Source: Fasciola hepatica (taxonomy: Eukaryota; Platyhelminthes; Trematoda; Plagiorchiida; Fasciolidae). Taken from it: 64,000 nucleotides of DNA. Shown one piece after another: positions 1-12,340 of this stretch; positions within the stretch are counted from its first letter, which is position 1, and each line of letters starts with the position of its first letter. The notes beneath the pieces were generated by a model that saw only the letters and a program-made list of their open reading frames with translations, made no database searches and was not told the DNA's origin. The stretch spans positions 3,410,001 through 3,474,000 of the forward strand of contig CANUEZ040000183.1 of the NCBI GenBank assembly GCA_948099385.1, in the 5' to 3' direction. Both the position numbers and the translations under genes were made by a program.

Positions 1-204
1 GCATAGAAGATTGAGTAGGGCTGAACATCAAAACTGAGCATCATGAGATTTTGATCCGTTGTTTACCATCCACCTTTCCTCAATAGTTATGACATTCTAA
101 CCATTATCAGCGCTCCGAATTTTGTCGCTGATCTCCTTGGTGGACCCAAATGCACAACGGGTGACTTTAATGTACAAGGCTTTTGTTGGTCAGCGTTTGT
201 AGTG

Positions 205-545
205 GCATTCAACCTTGCTTATTTGTTTGACACACGTCAGTTTTTGAATGAACTCACGCCACCAGGAGTGGTGGCCACTTGTCCGTTGCCCGTGAAAGCT
301 ACACGCACGCTTTTCTAATATACACTGACCACCCTCCCCCTACATGTAGTGTTCTCCTTCTCAAGGGTTGTGGGAAACATTGCCTTGGTGATCGTGGTGG
401 CACAATGCAGAGTACAGCTGTAACGGATAGGTGGTCCAAGCGTAGTAGGAAGGACTGGCGAACGCACGTAGTAAGGAAACAGCTTGGAAAGTTTAAATCA
501 ACCTTACACATTCACTTCTCCACAAAACCCATTCGACTTTGTGGC
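205..545. repeat. Dispersed repeat family 1, copy A
   Basis: This stretch aligns by eye, in the same orientation, with about 33175-33500. Shared blocks include the gtgttctcc segment, the ccrttgcmcrtg segment and the agrtggtycaagmgta segment. The match runs for roughly 300 bases with only small gaps and many substitutions, so the copies are old. A 93-codon open frame crosses it on the plus strand. The corresponding frame in copy B is shorter, and I recognise no protein family in either. No long terminal repeats or target duplications were seen. It could be a SINE, an LTR fragment or an untranslated part of a LINE. Confidence 0.6.
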
Positions 546-565
546 TGCTATCCCGGTTGAGGTGA

Positions 566-585
566 GGGGGGGGGGGGGGGGGGGG
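566..585. repeat. Poly-G run (G20)
   Basis: Twenty uninterrupted G residues lie directly after dispersed repeat copy A. A run of this length is prone to polymerase slippage and to assembly error. Confidence 0.95.
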
Positions 586-589
586 AAGT

Positions 590-1390
590 TCAACGTGTGT
601 CAGCCGCAACGAGGCTGAATAACATTCTAATTTTATTCTTTACCACGGGTGTTACCAAGGTGTCCACTCTGGACCAAGATAATTTCGCTGGAGGTGATCG
701 CTATACGGTTTCCTTTGGTTTTTCTACCCCCATAAGAAGCAGCCAAAAAAGACCCGTCACTAAGTTGTTCCATTAAACTAAATACGACCGATTAATTACA
801 CTAATACTCACCCAAGATTGGAATGATTTTTTCTGGTTTTGCAAACCACAAACGGTAGTAAACAAGCCTTATTCTCTCGTAAGTCGTTGTCTGCATATGA
901 TCACACCTAAAAATGATCCTATTTAATGCGCAGAAGCAAACAACGTATCCCGATTGACACAGCGATTCTCAAAGATATAACATAAACGAAAACAAGAGAT
1001 TTCTGCTTAAACATAAGATCGGTTCACATTTCTCGGTATATTATCTCTTATTTAGAGTGGATAAAGAGATAACAGAAACAAAATGCTTTGCGCAACCCAA
1101 AAATAGTGGAGATTATGGCTAAATAAATGAGACACTGAGACGCTTTATCTGCTCTAGCTATTTGTTATCTTTCCTGAAGTAGCTCTCATATACACAAAGC
1201 ACAAGTCGTATCAGAGGCTTTTAAGGCATTTTTGCATCCGTCATCAAATAATTCTTCCCCACCTTTTCTTCTTCTTAATTGTAATTCCTCGGGAAATCTA
1301 TCTACGGTCTCCTTTCACCAAAATGATATATCACCTCTGTTGTCAAGTATTAGATTGTCCTACCTGTTGAGTTCGCATAACAAGATAATC
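590..1390. other. No recognised feature
   Basis: This is A/T-rich sequence with no open frame of useful length and no retroelement motif that I could see. It separates the dispersed repeat from the first LINE fragment. Confidence 0.5.
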
Positions 1391-1392
1391 AC

Positions 1393-2034
1393 ATGATCGG
1401 AGAGAACTTGGATTTCAGCCTCGTGGCCTTGTATTTTCTCAAGAAGTTCAAGAACTACTCTCCTGGGCCAGATGCACTATCTATGGCCGTTTTCAGGTTA
1501 ACGGGCCCAATATTCAAGTTTTGTTGTCAAGCTAATCCAACTTATCTGTGCTGTATAGTTTGTATCCCAGACAACGGAAAACCCCAGTTATAATTTTAAT
1601 TCATAAAAAAGAGATCATAACAAGACTCGGCTAATTGTAGATCTGTCACTTGCACCCCAACTGTTTCCAGGATCAAAAGGAAGCCGACCAAAACCAAGCT
1701 TACGATACTACCTTCTCCGACCCAGCATGGTTTTTGTTAAACTCTGCTCCGGTTGTACGATCGATTTTTTAAATCTCATAACGATGGCCGCAGACAATGG
1801 CAAGGGGATTGTTATAATTTTTCTCTATTTGACCAAAGCTTTTGACCGAGTTTCTCACTTTCGACTCTTAGCGAAAGTAAATATTACGGACTTTTTGATC
1901 CCTTATATTCTTGGTTGTCTTCTTATTTTATTTTTTTGCACAATCAGGTGGCAGACGTAGGTGGCACAGTGTCAGTAACCAAAACTGTAACTAGAGGAGT
2001 CATTCAAGGTAGATTTGCAGGACAAGTACTCTTT

Positions 2035-2095
<61 letters not shown>

Positions 2096-2810
2096 ATCCG
2101 TCATGGAATTCCATTTCTCTTTGATGATGACATTAAGATATTATATGCGTTAGACCCCCTTTCTCCGACTACAACAATCGGTAACGTGTTGCAGGATATC
2201 ACTTCAAAGAGCACTTGGGCGGCTACTTGACTAGTGAAGTTTTCTGCTGAAAAAGCAGTATTCTAAAGTCCCGCCAGGGCTTTTTATTAAGAATGGTCAA
2301 ATAACTGCAAACTATTCATCAGTACGGGATTAAGGTTTTCAATACTCTCGGCCGTTTAGCTCCTCAGAACACATTTATCCAAATTTCGGGGACCTGAAGT
2401 TTCATCAGGTTACTTCACAGAATACTTCCGTTACAAGGAAGTAAACTAATCGTCTATGAGACCCACGTTAGACCACTTTTAGAGTATGGGTCAATGGTTT
2501 ATTCCAACATGCGGCAGTGTGACCGAATATCCATTTAGAAAATACAGCGAATATTCACAAAACAAATAACAGGTTATTCTGAAACCTTAGACTATAGGCA
2601 AAGTCGCAGTCTTTTACATTTAGACCAACTTTGGCTGAGGAGACTAAAAATGAGTCTTTCCTTTATAAATTCTTTAAACAGGACTTGTGGCTCACCACCA
2701 CAAGTTAGAATACCCACAGAATTTCTATACTTATTGTGACGAAACAGTTTTTCTGTTGATGTCACAGTTTCTAAGACAAGTTTGCGGTCCAATTTATTCA
2801 TAGATAAGTA
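1393..2810 (+). pseudogene. Degenerate CR1/jockey-type LINE reverse transcriptase
   Basis: The RT domain of a non-LTR retrotransposon is readable in order on the plus strand. The finger motif NYSPGPDA is at 1453-1476. The palm A motif is FLYLTKAFDRVSH, with KAFDRVSH at 1835-1858. A GVIQG block (family GVPQG) comes next, then a VLFLIYI block near 2025-2045 that runs into a (TA)n tract. The palm C motif FLFDDDIKI follows near 2120. The thumb has VRPLLEYGS near 2470 and the end has KIQRIFTKQITGY and LDQLWLRRLKMSL near 2540-2660. The family's first catalytic Asp (LD-x-x-KAFD) is Tyr here, and frames change several times, with in-frame stops such as that after DRISI. The endonuclease is not visible. 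In life such an enzyme copies LINE RNA into DNA at a nicked target; this copy is dead. Confidence 0.85.
2037..2090. repeat. (TA)27 microsatellite inside LINE RT
   Basis: Fifty-four bases of pure TA begin at the codons that encode the LFLIYI block of the surrounding LINE RT, whose natural codons are already TTATATATA-like. RT homology resumes on the far side. The tract therefore seems to have expanded from the element's own codons. Confidence 0.95.
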
Positions 2811-3119
2811 CTCTTAGCTCTGGAATAAAATGCTGCTAGGGATTCGTTCAGTTCAGTTCAGTCCAGTTTGCACAGGACAGTTAATGGTCACGGCCAGTCA
2901 AGCTTCCAGAATTCTTTCGGTGGTATACACACAAGTTGTGCACCCAATAAAGCACAGTGTGTTTCATCGGATCCCCGCTCAAAGTAAGAGGGAAAAGTGA
3001 AATCTCATCACACATCAACTACGAGAGACACCGTGAAACGTGGGCGTTCACTGAAATAGTACGCAACAAACGAAAACGTCCGTTACAACACACCTCAGAC
3101 GGACCACAGTTTTATCCTT

Positions 3120-4640
3120 GAGTCATTGAGTGGACATAATCAAAGCTCACCACCAGGGTTGATCTCGTCTTACTTCGATCTAGGGTCCCCTCGAAGGACT
3201 GGGCGGTCTGCAGGTCTATCATTCAACTAGGTGGACTATTCCGATTGTTCACCACTGTGCTGATAAAGGAGTGCGACCTGGTTATCGACCTAGCTCGAAC
3301 TTTCGTCAGCCTATTCTCGTGTCCCCTTGTTCCGGAATCTAGAGCAATTTGGAGTAGACTATCCGGTTAAAGACCAGAAAAACCTTTTGATATCTTAAGG
3401 GTGTGTATAGGATCTCTTTGAAACCTCCTCCTTTTCGAAGAGAAAACTTCAAGATCACGGAGTCTCTAATCATACGTCTCACTCCACTGCCCTCCAACCA
3501 TTCGCGTCCCAAGAAGATGAACGTACTGCAAGCTGGCGTTGTCCTTCTAGTAGAAGGTTGACCAAGCCTCCACGCTGCCTTCTACGTGAGTAGATACTAA
3601 AGTCATGTAAAATGGTACGAATATTTCTGGCTGCCGACACGACGGTGCTGATCGCAGTTTGGAGAGTTCAACAAGAGCCTTTTGTGGAACGGCCTTGCGC
3701 TGGTCTGACCATTTAAAATCCGTGGTCACGATTATCCCGAGGTCTTTAACCTTACTAAACGCTTCTAAGGTAAACGGCCCCTGGTCATGGACGGAAGTTA
3801 AGCTTCCTGTTGACCTCGACAACGAAAGGCTCTTCCCAGCTTTGAGCGCCAAGTCCCACCTGTGTGCCCATTCCGGGATGGTTCCTATATCCCTGCCTAG
3901 GCCGCTCCTACCCTCAGTTCCTACAATTCTCAGGTCAACCGCAAAATTAGAACTAGGCAATCGAAGGGAGGATACGAGGTCGTTAATAAACAATAAGAAT
4001 AGTATCGGGCCTAGCACGGATCCTCAAGGTACGCTAATGATGACGTTTACCGAACTGGAGCAACTTTCCCCTATTTTGAAGTAAAACTTCCCTCAGGAAA
4101 GAAAATCCGCCAGCCAACTACGTACTGGTCCGCTATTCTAAAAGTCCCGATCTTGCTCAACAAAAAACGATGAATAACGGAGTCAAAAGCCCTGCTTAAG
4201 TCAAGATAACATACTATGACCTGTTTGGTTTCATCCAGTAGTCGAGTAACTTCATCTAGGAAGCAAAAGAGATTGGTCAAAAAACATCTATTTTTTAGGA
4301 ACCCAAGTTGGGCTGAGATCAGCATGGAGTGATCAAATAAATGCTGACAGATGTAGGCGTGAATGATTTTCTCAAGAACTTTACATAGGACGCTAGTTAG
4401 GCTTACCAGCCTGTAGTTACCCATAGTCGACTCAGGTCCACGCCTGTGTATTGCCACGATGGTCGCGTCTTTTCAGTCCTGAGGTAGTTTACTTTGGTCC
4501 AATGTGGACCTCTACGGCTTACATTCCAATGGAGCTATGGTGTCCCAAAAAGGCTTGACGATAGCTGAATGGATGTCATCTGGACCCACTGACTTAGAAA
4601 ACGTTTAATCCCCGTACGTACTTACGCACGATTCCCTCTG
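3120..4640 (-). pseudogene. CR1-type LINE reverse transcriptase, broken
   Basis: Read on the minus strand, the fingers contain SVGPDDIHSAIV and ATIVAIHRRGPEST, then GNYRLVSLTSVLCKVLEKII and AQLGFLKNRC. The palm A motif is intact as CYLDLSRAFDSVIH. The B motif is SVP-stop-GSVLGPIL, where the Gln of PQG has become a stop. The C motif is FAVDL (family FADD), so one catalytic Asp is lost. The thumb has FVPFYMTLVSTHVEGSVEAW, followed by LGTRMVGG and LEVFSSKRRR. The CR1 tail is visible as FISTVVNNRNSPPS and AQSFEGTLDR near 3165-3300 (family F-RVVNxWNxLP and FKxxLDR). The largest open pieces are 128 codons (4457-4071) and 156 codons (4017-3547). The plus-strand 141-codon frame over this region is antisense. 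Confidence 0.9.
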
Positions 4641-5224
4641 AAAGATTTAGTTTGTTCAACTCCTGCCAAGGATGTACCGGCATCAAAATGACTGGTACCC
4701 CACTACCTAATCTGTGTACACTACCAAAGTATTCTCCCAGGGCGTCTACATTGCTCCAGACATCAGAGGATATACTCTAGTCCTTAGTGGAGAGTGGACC
4801 TATCGGGATTTGTTGAGCCTTTTGACTGTACTAAACAATAGAATTTATTCGACTGCTTTCTTAAGCATTTTACCAGCTTCAGCTCAAACCGCCCCTTAGA
4901 AGTTTATCTCACCGTCTCATTTCTAAGCCTGATATATCTAGTCAAAGTTAGCTGACAGTCAAAACTATGTAAAGATTCCAGCTGCGGTTTCTACGTTTGA
5001 TGGCCTTGTCTATTGAAGCTTTCCGCCACATTGGTTTGCCCTCCCCACTGCTTCTTTTCAAGGGTGCAAACACGTACTGGAGGGCATTTAGGGATCCCTC
5101 TGTTAGGTTCCAAAGTTCCTCATCAGTAGCTCACTCTATCTTTTCCCAAGTCAGCTTTATCACCCTAGTACGACGCTTGTCTATGTCCATGGTCATGAAA
5201 TTCCTAACCAGTCTTGAGAATTTC

Positions 5225-5965
5225 TCAGGTTGCCGCAAACATAAGGTGATTGTGACACACGTGATCGCTTTTGCGCAAAGGTGCGCAGCACTGCAGTTCA
5301 TACAAGTCGTGGGGGAGATTTGTTATTGCTAGATCGAGCAACGGTGGTAAACCTATATCTGCTATCTTCCCTAACATGTTGGTACAATGCATTTGCACGC
5401 AGCCACTGTAAATAGCTCTCATCCTACGATCCCGGTGTGCAGAATTCAACCGTCCAATCAACATGCGGTAGGCTAAAGTCACCCACTATGAGGGTATCTT
5501 GTGCATCATAACTAGTTCAGTTACGGTCCGCATTAGGTGAACATTCTCGTCGAGGTTTGTATTCAGTGCCCCTTAGACACAGACAACGGTAACACTTCTG
5601 CCTGGAAGGATGATCGTATTTGCACACAGCTGGACATCATGAGTTCATATCTTGGTAGAAGACGCAAGATGGTTTGCACCTAACCTAATGAGGATGGCTG
5701 CCCCTTCTCCAAGGCAATCTTGTTCTCTATCCTGCCTATAGACTGTGAAATCTTTATGTAATATCCCTGGCACATGATCTTCTCTGGAAAGCTATGTTTT
5801 CTTAACGGCAATTATTGACGCGCTGTACTCCCCGGCCGCTATGGAAAGTTCCATCCATTCAGCTATAATACTGCAAGCATTCGTGTGTAACACCATCGCG
5901 TTTTCCCCGTTGCTCAGATGTCTGTTATTATTTACTTCTGCCTGGTTATCAGAAGCGACGCCTGA
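5225..5965 (-). pseudogene. LINE endonuclease (exonuclease-endonuclease-phosphatase fold), broken
   Basis: This domain nicks chromosomal DNA to prime target-primed reverse transcription. The N-terminal strand reads MVLHTNACSIIAEWMEL, matching the family's TNAxSLxxKxxEL. Next comes IIAVKKT, where the family has the catalytic-Glu motif ITET, so that Glu appears lost. DFTVYRQDRE with GEGAAILIR (family GGGVAI) follows, then VTVVCV, then MLIGRLNSAHRD (family LILGDFN), then PPLLDLAITNLPHDLYE and APLRKSDH, the terminal SDH motif. Several in-frame stops occur between blocks. Order and spacing are those of CR1 endonucleases. The closing SDH is intact, while the GDFN Asp is replaced. Confidence 0.83.
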
Positions 5966-6134
5966 GACAATAGCAAACGTTTTGCGTCGATCCTTCCAAG
6001 TGGTGTGCATAAAGACTGCTGACGACCTAGGACTTCCGACGATTCCCAATCCATTCCTACTGAAGTTGCCATGATATTCACACTGACAAGGGTCGCGCTG
6101 TCCTCCACTCTCGGACAGCGCTGCCAATTTTCAA

Positions 6135-8330
6135 CTTCCTACACGTCTTCAGTTAAACTATTTCTGACCACGTACGTGGCTTCATTACTGTTGTCAGCGA
6201 GGCTGTCCGAGTGCCGAGTACGGCATTCTGCTGTCCCTGGGGGCTTCTCACCAGTGCCCTGGCGAGTTTATCCAAGTTTCTGCGTGGTGCTAGACCACCA
6301 GGCTTTACTCTATGCTCGTCTGGTGCAACCTGATATCTACTCTTTCTGGTGTGGGCCACCGCCGCTGCCTTCGTCAGCCGTCTATCTCGGGTGGACTCAT
6401 CGGCTAACCCGACTAGCATTAGTCTCGCATTTTGTACTCCTTTGTTGGTGAGTAATGAATTCCATGTCCCAATTCTTCTTTTTGGGCTGTCTTACCTTTC
6501 TAGGCCTCTGCTTAGTCCAGTGGCCTCCGTCTCTCTGGAGTTGAGGCAACGACCGAATGGCTAGCTCGTGGAGTTCGCATACTTACTGATGCAACTGTCC
6601 TCTCAGGCGTGCCTATTACTTCTGCAAACGACTTTTTACTACCTATTTGCGGTGTTTTAGGGTTCATGCTAGCGGTAGTACCTGGTGCGTGTAGGTCCTT
6701 TTCTTGGGGTTACAATTTTAAGGCCTGGCTGGCACTCTCCTTGCAAGGTACACAAACCCACTCAGCCCATAGGTTTTATTTCTAGAGCGGGTAGGGGTCA
6801 ATTGTTATTCGTGAACTCCATGGGTGAGCCCACCTTTGGCGCTCATTACACTCTATACCATTAGCTACACGCGAGACAGGAGTCAGAAACACGGGACAAT
6901 GACGGAGACAAAATGTAGTAAAAATAGCTCAGACACTGTGCAACCGAAAGCAAAAAACGTTGGTACTTGCGAGTACACACTTCATACGCAAATGCCTAAA
7001 GACATTCAAACAAGAAAAGACCACTTCACAAAATCACCGAATACTGCTTTGTATTACTATGAGTGGAAAGGAAATATTCTTCAAAGAAAACGCCCCTAAA
7101 TACAATTCTGATACGTCCAGTACGGCAAAGTAACCCAAGTTAATTCACAAAACTTTCCAAAAATTCAATTTAAATGTGAAGGTTTCAAAAATTTGTACCA
7201 CGAGATGCTCACAGAAGTCAGTAGACATTCATCGGCTTTTAAGAGGAAAGTGGGTGGATTCATTGTATTGCAAAAGTAATCCACATTATTAACTGTTACA
7301 TCACAGAAGATGGAACTTACGAAATTAGTCTAGGTTTTAGACGGACATTAAACCGTTAACCACCCAGCCACAGGCGGAACCCTTCCAGACTGCCGCTTTC
7401 CTTTCTATTTTCATTCGAATCGGATTTGTCTTTTGGATCTATATAAAAGTCGACTAACAAAGGGATTTTCGAATTACCCAACCGCATAATATGCTGCAAT
7501 GATACTTTTCGTCCCCAGTGAAAGATGTTACCCAAATAACTGGCATTTTGATTCAAAATTCTGTAAATATTGGTGGACTACAAATGAACTTCACCAATGG
7601 ATTACTTCCTCTATCCTCCTTATCACTGCTTGGAACTTCCCCAGGACCTACCATTGGAACTTTTCTTACCACTTCCTATATCCCACCTAATTTCCGGCCG
7701 TTGGCATTCAGCCCCGTACGAAATTTAATGGCGAAAAATTGCGGTGAACGAATCAGGCAAATGAACTTTCCATTATTAATGTCGTTCTGCTGACACATCA
7801 TGAAAAGCATTTTTCATGAATCAGAAAAAGGAATTTTTCATTAGTACTTTCCAGAGTGATCATCATATACATGCGTCGTAGCTCTTGATCAACAGTTCAG
7901 CTTCCGGGAGTCCAGCGGAATTTTTCTTTAACGTACAGCAAAGCCCAGCCTGATGTTTCACAATAACCGTTCCATTGCTCGCCTGACACAAAACAAAAGC
8001 CGTTAGTTCTATCAGCAGAAAACGTTCAGTTCGTTTTACTGTTCATTTTTTTTACCAGTTTTGAGGTTATTGCACACCTAACTGCACTTGTTCTGAAAGT
8101 AATTTATGAACATGAATTTTCTTCCCTCTACCAGATTCCCTGGTCATTTTTAATATTTTTGTAAGCTATTCTTGCATGATTCGGGATTCCCAGTCAGTCG
8201 ATCTTCTTTTCGCGCATTTTTCTCCAATGACCCTGACACTCATTTTTGCCGAGTAAATCGTTTCGAATTTACCTCAATCATTGTCACTCATGGTAAAACT
8301 TTGCTCGATTCCCTATTTTTACACGACCCG
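6135..8330. other. No recognised gene; several short open frames
   Basis: Open frames of 60-126 codons occur on both strands (for example + 6071-6451, - 6419-6153, + 6824-7099, + 7518-7793), but none shows a family motif that I know. The segment next to 6130 may be the 5' part of the adjacent LINE. The rest looks like non-coding sequence. Confidence 0.45.
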
Positions 8331-8334
8331 TATG

Positions 8335-8400
8335 CTCTGATCATGCTTCATTGCACGCGTCTCGCACATTTACAAGAAATAAATTATTACTGTAAATATA
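8335..8400. repeat. Short dispersed repeat 2, copy A
   Basis: The block tctgatcatgctt, followed by a cacgcgt-tctcg-aca-aagaaat pattern, recurs in the same orientation at about 9430-9480 and 21758-21808. This copy is the most divergent. About 50 bases are shared. The third copy sits a few hundred bases past a BEL/Pao pol end, so an LTR origin is possible but unproven. Confidence 0.45.
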
Positions 8401-9424
8401 CCGCCAACTTCCTATTTCTCAAGGGGGATCCCCACATTGCGCGTGAACTATCAACTACTCCATGACCGCATGTACCGGTATGCATGGCGGCCCCACCCCA
8501 CTACGCTTTACGCGATCACATAAGTTAAACGGAAAATATCAAATTATCTGACCTCATCATTGTTTTGTGGTTGAATAAGTCAAGATGCCGTGCGGCTTAC
8601 CCATGCTCCTTGAACATCCTATCGTAAATCGCTTCTATCCCATTAGCGTTACACTTGCGCATCTGATAGGTGCCAGTACCACGTTCTCTACCGTCACATT
8701 CCACAGGTCAGATTACCGCTAGACAGACTGATATTGACTAAAAGTTTTGCTGGCTTAAACATTTCTTTTTTGCGTCGATACTCGTATTTACCCGAAAACA
8801 CGTTCCTCGTACATGTGTGCTTTCGCTCTATCAACAGAATTCGGGACTTAACAGCCATGGCATTTGGTTAGACAATTTCTTCGCATTTTCTCCCTTATCG
8901 TCTTTGTACGAATACTAAAAAAGGCCATCTCCGTGGCTGCAACTACCTTCTTATGGATGCCATCGGATTGTTCTCCGTACGTAGCTAATTAGTCATAAAT
9001 CCCGCGATTTCCGATGTCACTCACATCTATGGACTCATTTTTGTTTCCCCAAAGTGAGTGTTTCGATATATCAGTCTCTCCTCTTTAGGTCATGACGAGA
9101 TTTGTTGCAGCTGACCGATAAATTTTCTGATTTAGTTGACCACTTTTTACAAGGAACGGTAGTGATCATCCCCCGAAAACTTTGCTTCTTCCTTGTAGGT
9201 ATTAACTCGTTTGCTTTCCACAATTCACCCCGTTTATGATGTTCGCCAGCGGCAATGTCCTGAATATTGCTCATACCTGAACTCTAATCTGAATCATATT
9301 TCCAGTTTAAATGTACCTCATTTTACTTTACTTGAACTCCGTTAGGTGCTATCTTACGGACGCAGAATTTTGCGAATCCTCTTTCGCAGATTTGAAATCT
9401 TTTTATTTCATTCATTAACGTTGT

Positions 9425-9482
9425 ACTGTATGATCATGCTTCCACGCGTGTATCTCGACCACAATCAAGAAATACTGATTAT
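9425..9482. repeat. Short dispersed repeat 2, copy B
   Basis: This copy carries tgatcatgcttccacg, then tctcgaccacaatcaagaaatac. The copy at about 21758 carries tgatcacgcttccacg, then tctcgaccaaaatcgagaaatac. The two agree closely over about 50 bases, and similarity fades on both sides. Confidence 0.55.
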
Positions 9483-11490
9483 CTGAAAACAAGGCATAGG
9501 CATGACCTAGACTTGCGATGGCATTTGAAATGAGCTTCATTGTTTAGTGTCTTCAAAGAGCCGTTACAATACAAACCCGACGTATTGAAAGCGACTACAG
9601 AAACTAATGTACAATGATTTTACCTTAATAACGAAAAGACCTAATGACTGGTTGGTAGTCCATTGATTTCCGTCATCAAATACGACAACTGAATGGGATA
9701 AAGTTGGAATTGTACAAGCAAGTTTTCACTATTGATTAACGTGGATAATCTGCTTGATGACCTATTTCCGTCTGTTAAGAACATTTAGTTTGTTAAAATC
9801 TGCTGCCCGTTTTGGCTCGTTGTCATACCCACGAGAGTAGGTACAGGTGTGTCCTTTCCAGAGGACAATAACTATTGCTGTAACCCCTTACTCCGTACAT
9901 TCCAATTGTGGTAACTATTGTTCACGCTACCACACTGACGTGTACAGACGTTGATTGGCAAACGCAAGCCACGGGACCCGCTTCTGTTCCTCAATAGACA
10001 CCAGTTCCCAAAGATGTATATTACTTAAAGTATTTGGGTGACTGCAGGTCTCCAGCTGTGTGCAGTGGTCGCCTTTTTGGATGATGAGAAAGAAGGTATC
10101 TGTACCATCAGTTAGTTATGACCGTTGCCAGACGAGACCCATGCACGCTGGCCCAAAGTGAACTGTGCACGTTTTCACCATCTAGTGATAACTCATGTAA
10201 CGCTTCTGGCTGACAAATTCCTAAAGACAGTAACAAAGTTCATTCACACGAGTAAGCCTGAGTTCTTAAATCATTTACAATTTTTTATAGATCGTAAGAA
10301 AGAGGCTTAGAGAATTTAAAATAAAACCGAGAAAAAACAATTTTAGTCAAGAGACTGTAAAATATCTACGTCAATACTGCTGAAACGTATGCCGTATTAA
10401 GAATGGCAATTGATTCTTTAATTTACTCATTCAAGAAATGCAAAGCAAAACACACCGTCCAATGATCAGTTTCCTCAAAAGAGTTATCACCGGGTCCTGA
10501 AAGAACAGAGTTAATGCCACCCTCAATCGTCCTTCCAGGAAGAGAATGTAGGTGCTTCAAAGAACGACCATAGTTATTTTGGCACCCAGTATAGTTGCGT
10601 TATCCTGTGGTGCTCCCAGCTACTCATCCAAGATGACGACTTCGACGTCCCGTACGCGGATTACCATTTCCTTAACCCCGTGTCTGAAGTCTCCACAGAT
10701 TGATAAGTTGGCGAATTTCATTTTTATTGTGTGCTGTTTAGTTTCATTAACGAGCTAGGGAGGTCATTAAAAATCATTCAACTAAATTTATGTCAATCTG
10801 CAAAAAGAATTACACTTTTTAGAGGACAGAATTTTGCACATCGAATGCCACCACCGATATGATGACTTGTCCGCGACATTCCCTTTGGCGAGTATAGATG
10901 CAATATGTTAATTCGGTGCAACAATTTCCTAGAAAGTAACAGACCGATATTGGTAAATTTTGGTCTTATTAGTATTGTAAAAACGACTCCGAATTCACGT
11001 CAGCTTGCGGTGATACCGATGCAAGTTATGAAAAATGTTGGTTAGTTATAAAAGTGATGACTATAACGGTATAGAGTACGATAACTTCTCTTAGAATGGA
11101 GATTTAGCCTGAAATGCGTAGGAGTGGCGCTGCCAGTTAGCACAATTTATTATTGCCCAGTAATGCTAGAAGCCGTCCAATGTTCTGAAAGTGGCGAAAT
11201 TCGCAAACGCTGCGGAAGAGGGGCAGGTGACATTGATTGGTTGATGAGGTGTGTTGGGGCCGTCTGGCTGGCTGCTTGGTTGCGATCTTCCCGACTTCGG
11301 GGTAGAACGTGTGGTCCACTTTGACACCTGGTGTTCCTTAGGTCCGAGTGCTGACTGGTTAGGAAATCTGTATGTAATGTTTGTCATCTATGAGCAACAG
11401 CACAGAGTGAATCCATAAAGGCAGTGCAAAAATACAGATTCGTCCTGTGCATGAAAGCTAACGGTGCTAGAATAGTTAGTAGTGCCTGTC
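9482..11490. other. No recognised feature
   Basis: Open frames of 60-73 codons at 10125-10310, 10552-10758 and 11124-11387 show no family motif. The region upstream of 11490 could hold further decayed 3' sequence of the minus-strand BEL/Pao element that starts near 12340, but I could not read it. Confidence 0.45.
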
Positions 11491-11539
11491 AAGATGTCGT
11501 ATCTATTAATTCCTCACTGAGAACTCTAACTGATCTTAT

Positions 11540-12340
11540 AGTGAGGGAGCTTTTCGTTCCTCAGATAAGCAGATGAATTCAATATCGTCTAACCAGGTGG
11601 GTTCCTCATAGCTACTTGCCTCAGTAACCGCTACGAAATTTGCTGACGCTTGTTCTCGAACCTCTTCACAGGTGGTTCGAGGAGTGTCTGGCCTAATAGC
11701 GTTCACATAACGAATGTTTTCTTTCGATGACCTATGTTCCGTTCAAACACATAGCTCGTCGAGGGTATATTACACTCAATGAGTATATAACACACACGGG
11801 TTGGATACTTATCCAAAAACAGTGTCTCTGATCATCTCTCAGTGATTAGCTTAATGGAGTCGGCTGTTTCCACTGGTAAGCCGTCTGCCGCTAGGACTTA
11901 CGGGAAGCTAACGTCTATCCGTCGGTCAAGGATGTTTACTTTAGGGTCAACTTCATAGGATCATTAGCCTGATTCCCTAGAACTGTGGTGACCACGAGCT
12001 GGGTGGACTCTCCGACCAGCTCATAACCTTCGAAAAGCTTGTGCGTAACCAGCGCAGTATCCAACCTCATGTCAAAAACACCATGACCATCCCTAATTTC
12101 TTAGGTGTCGCAATGCCGTCGGGTGCCATACCTTATTCCACCGGTTTGCAATCACAGCGTCCTGTTGAACACATTATTCTTGGTTTTCCCGCTGAGCGAG
12201 TTTCGTATTTCTAGGGACGTGTAGTGACGTATGGGGATTATCACGGTGTTCGTCCTGGTCACATTTTACTACGATCAGCTTTCTGAGGAGCGATAGGAGG
12301 CCTTCAAACAGGTGAAGTACGCGCCGATCCTTTTTACTGC
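11540..12340 (-). pseudogene. BEL/Pao retrotransposon protease region, degenerate
   Basis: Read on the minus strand, a possible zinc-knuckle remnant (FTCLKASYRSS, with Arg-Thr-Asn and His-Tyr remnants) precedes the aspartic protease. The protease has FDMRLDTALVTHKLFEGYEL with D at 12059-12061, matching the family's A-LLDTGAxxTL, and then STQLVVTTVLGNQ. After frame changes come LAADGLPVETADSIKLI, RVCYILIECNIPSTSYVFER (family LIGCDxPxAxWVLxQR) and FVAVTEASSYEEPTWLDDIE. This protease would mature the Gag-Pol polyprotein. The DTG motif reads DTA here and several stops intervene. The downstream RT was not found. A second BEL/Pao protease lies 1 kb away on the other strand. Confidence 0.7.

Larger units (their letters stand above)
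3120..6130 (-). mobile_element. Near-complete CR1-type LINE, decayed
   Basis: This is the most complete LINE in the window. Read 5' to 3' on the minus strand it carries an apurinic-type endonuclease (about 5965-5225), a reverse transcriptase (about 4620-3500) and the CR1-style C-terminal tail (about 3310-3120). Domain order and spacing match CR1/jockey-group second ORFs. A basic open segment further upstream at 6419-6153 (88 codons, rich in Arg and Lys) may belong to the 5' part but was not recognised. No poly-A or tandem 3' repeat is obvious at the 3' end near 3120. The element is interrupted by stops and frameshifts throughout. Confidence 0.88.

Noticed and set aside
3659..4084. A 141-codon plus-strand open frame
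   Set aside because: It is antisense to the RT of the minus-strand CR1-type LINE, and the RT motifs lie on the other strand.
10500..10760. Minus-strand NLSICGDFRHG as a LINE endonuclease GDFN motif
   Set aside because: The neighbouring SDH, PTR and RT motifs that should accompany it were not found.
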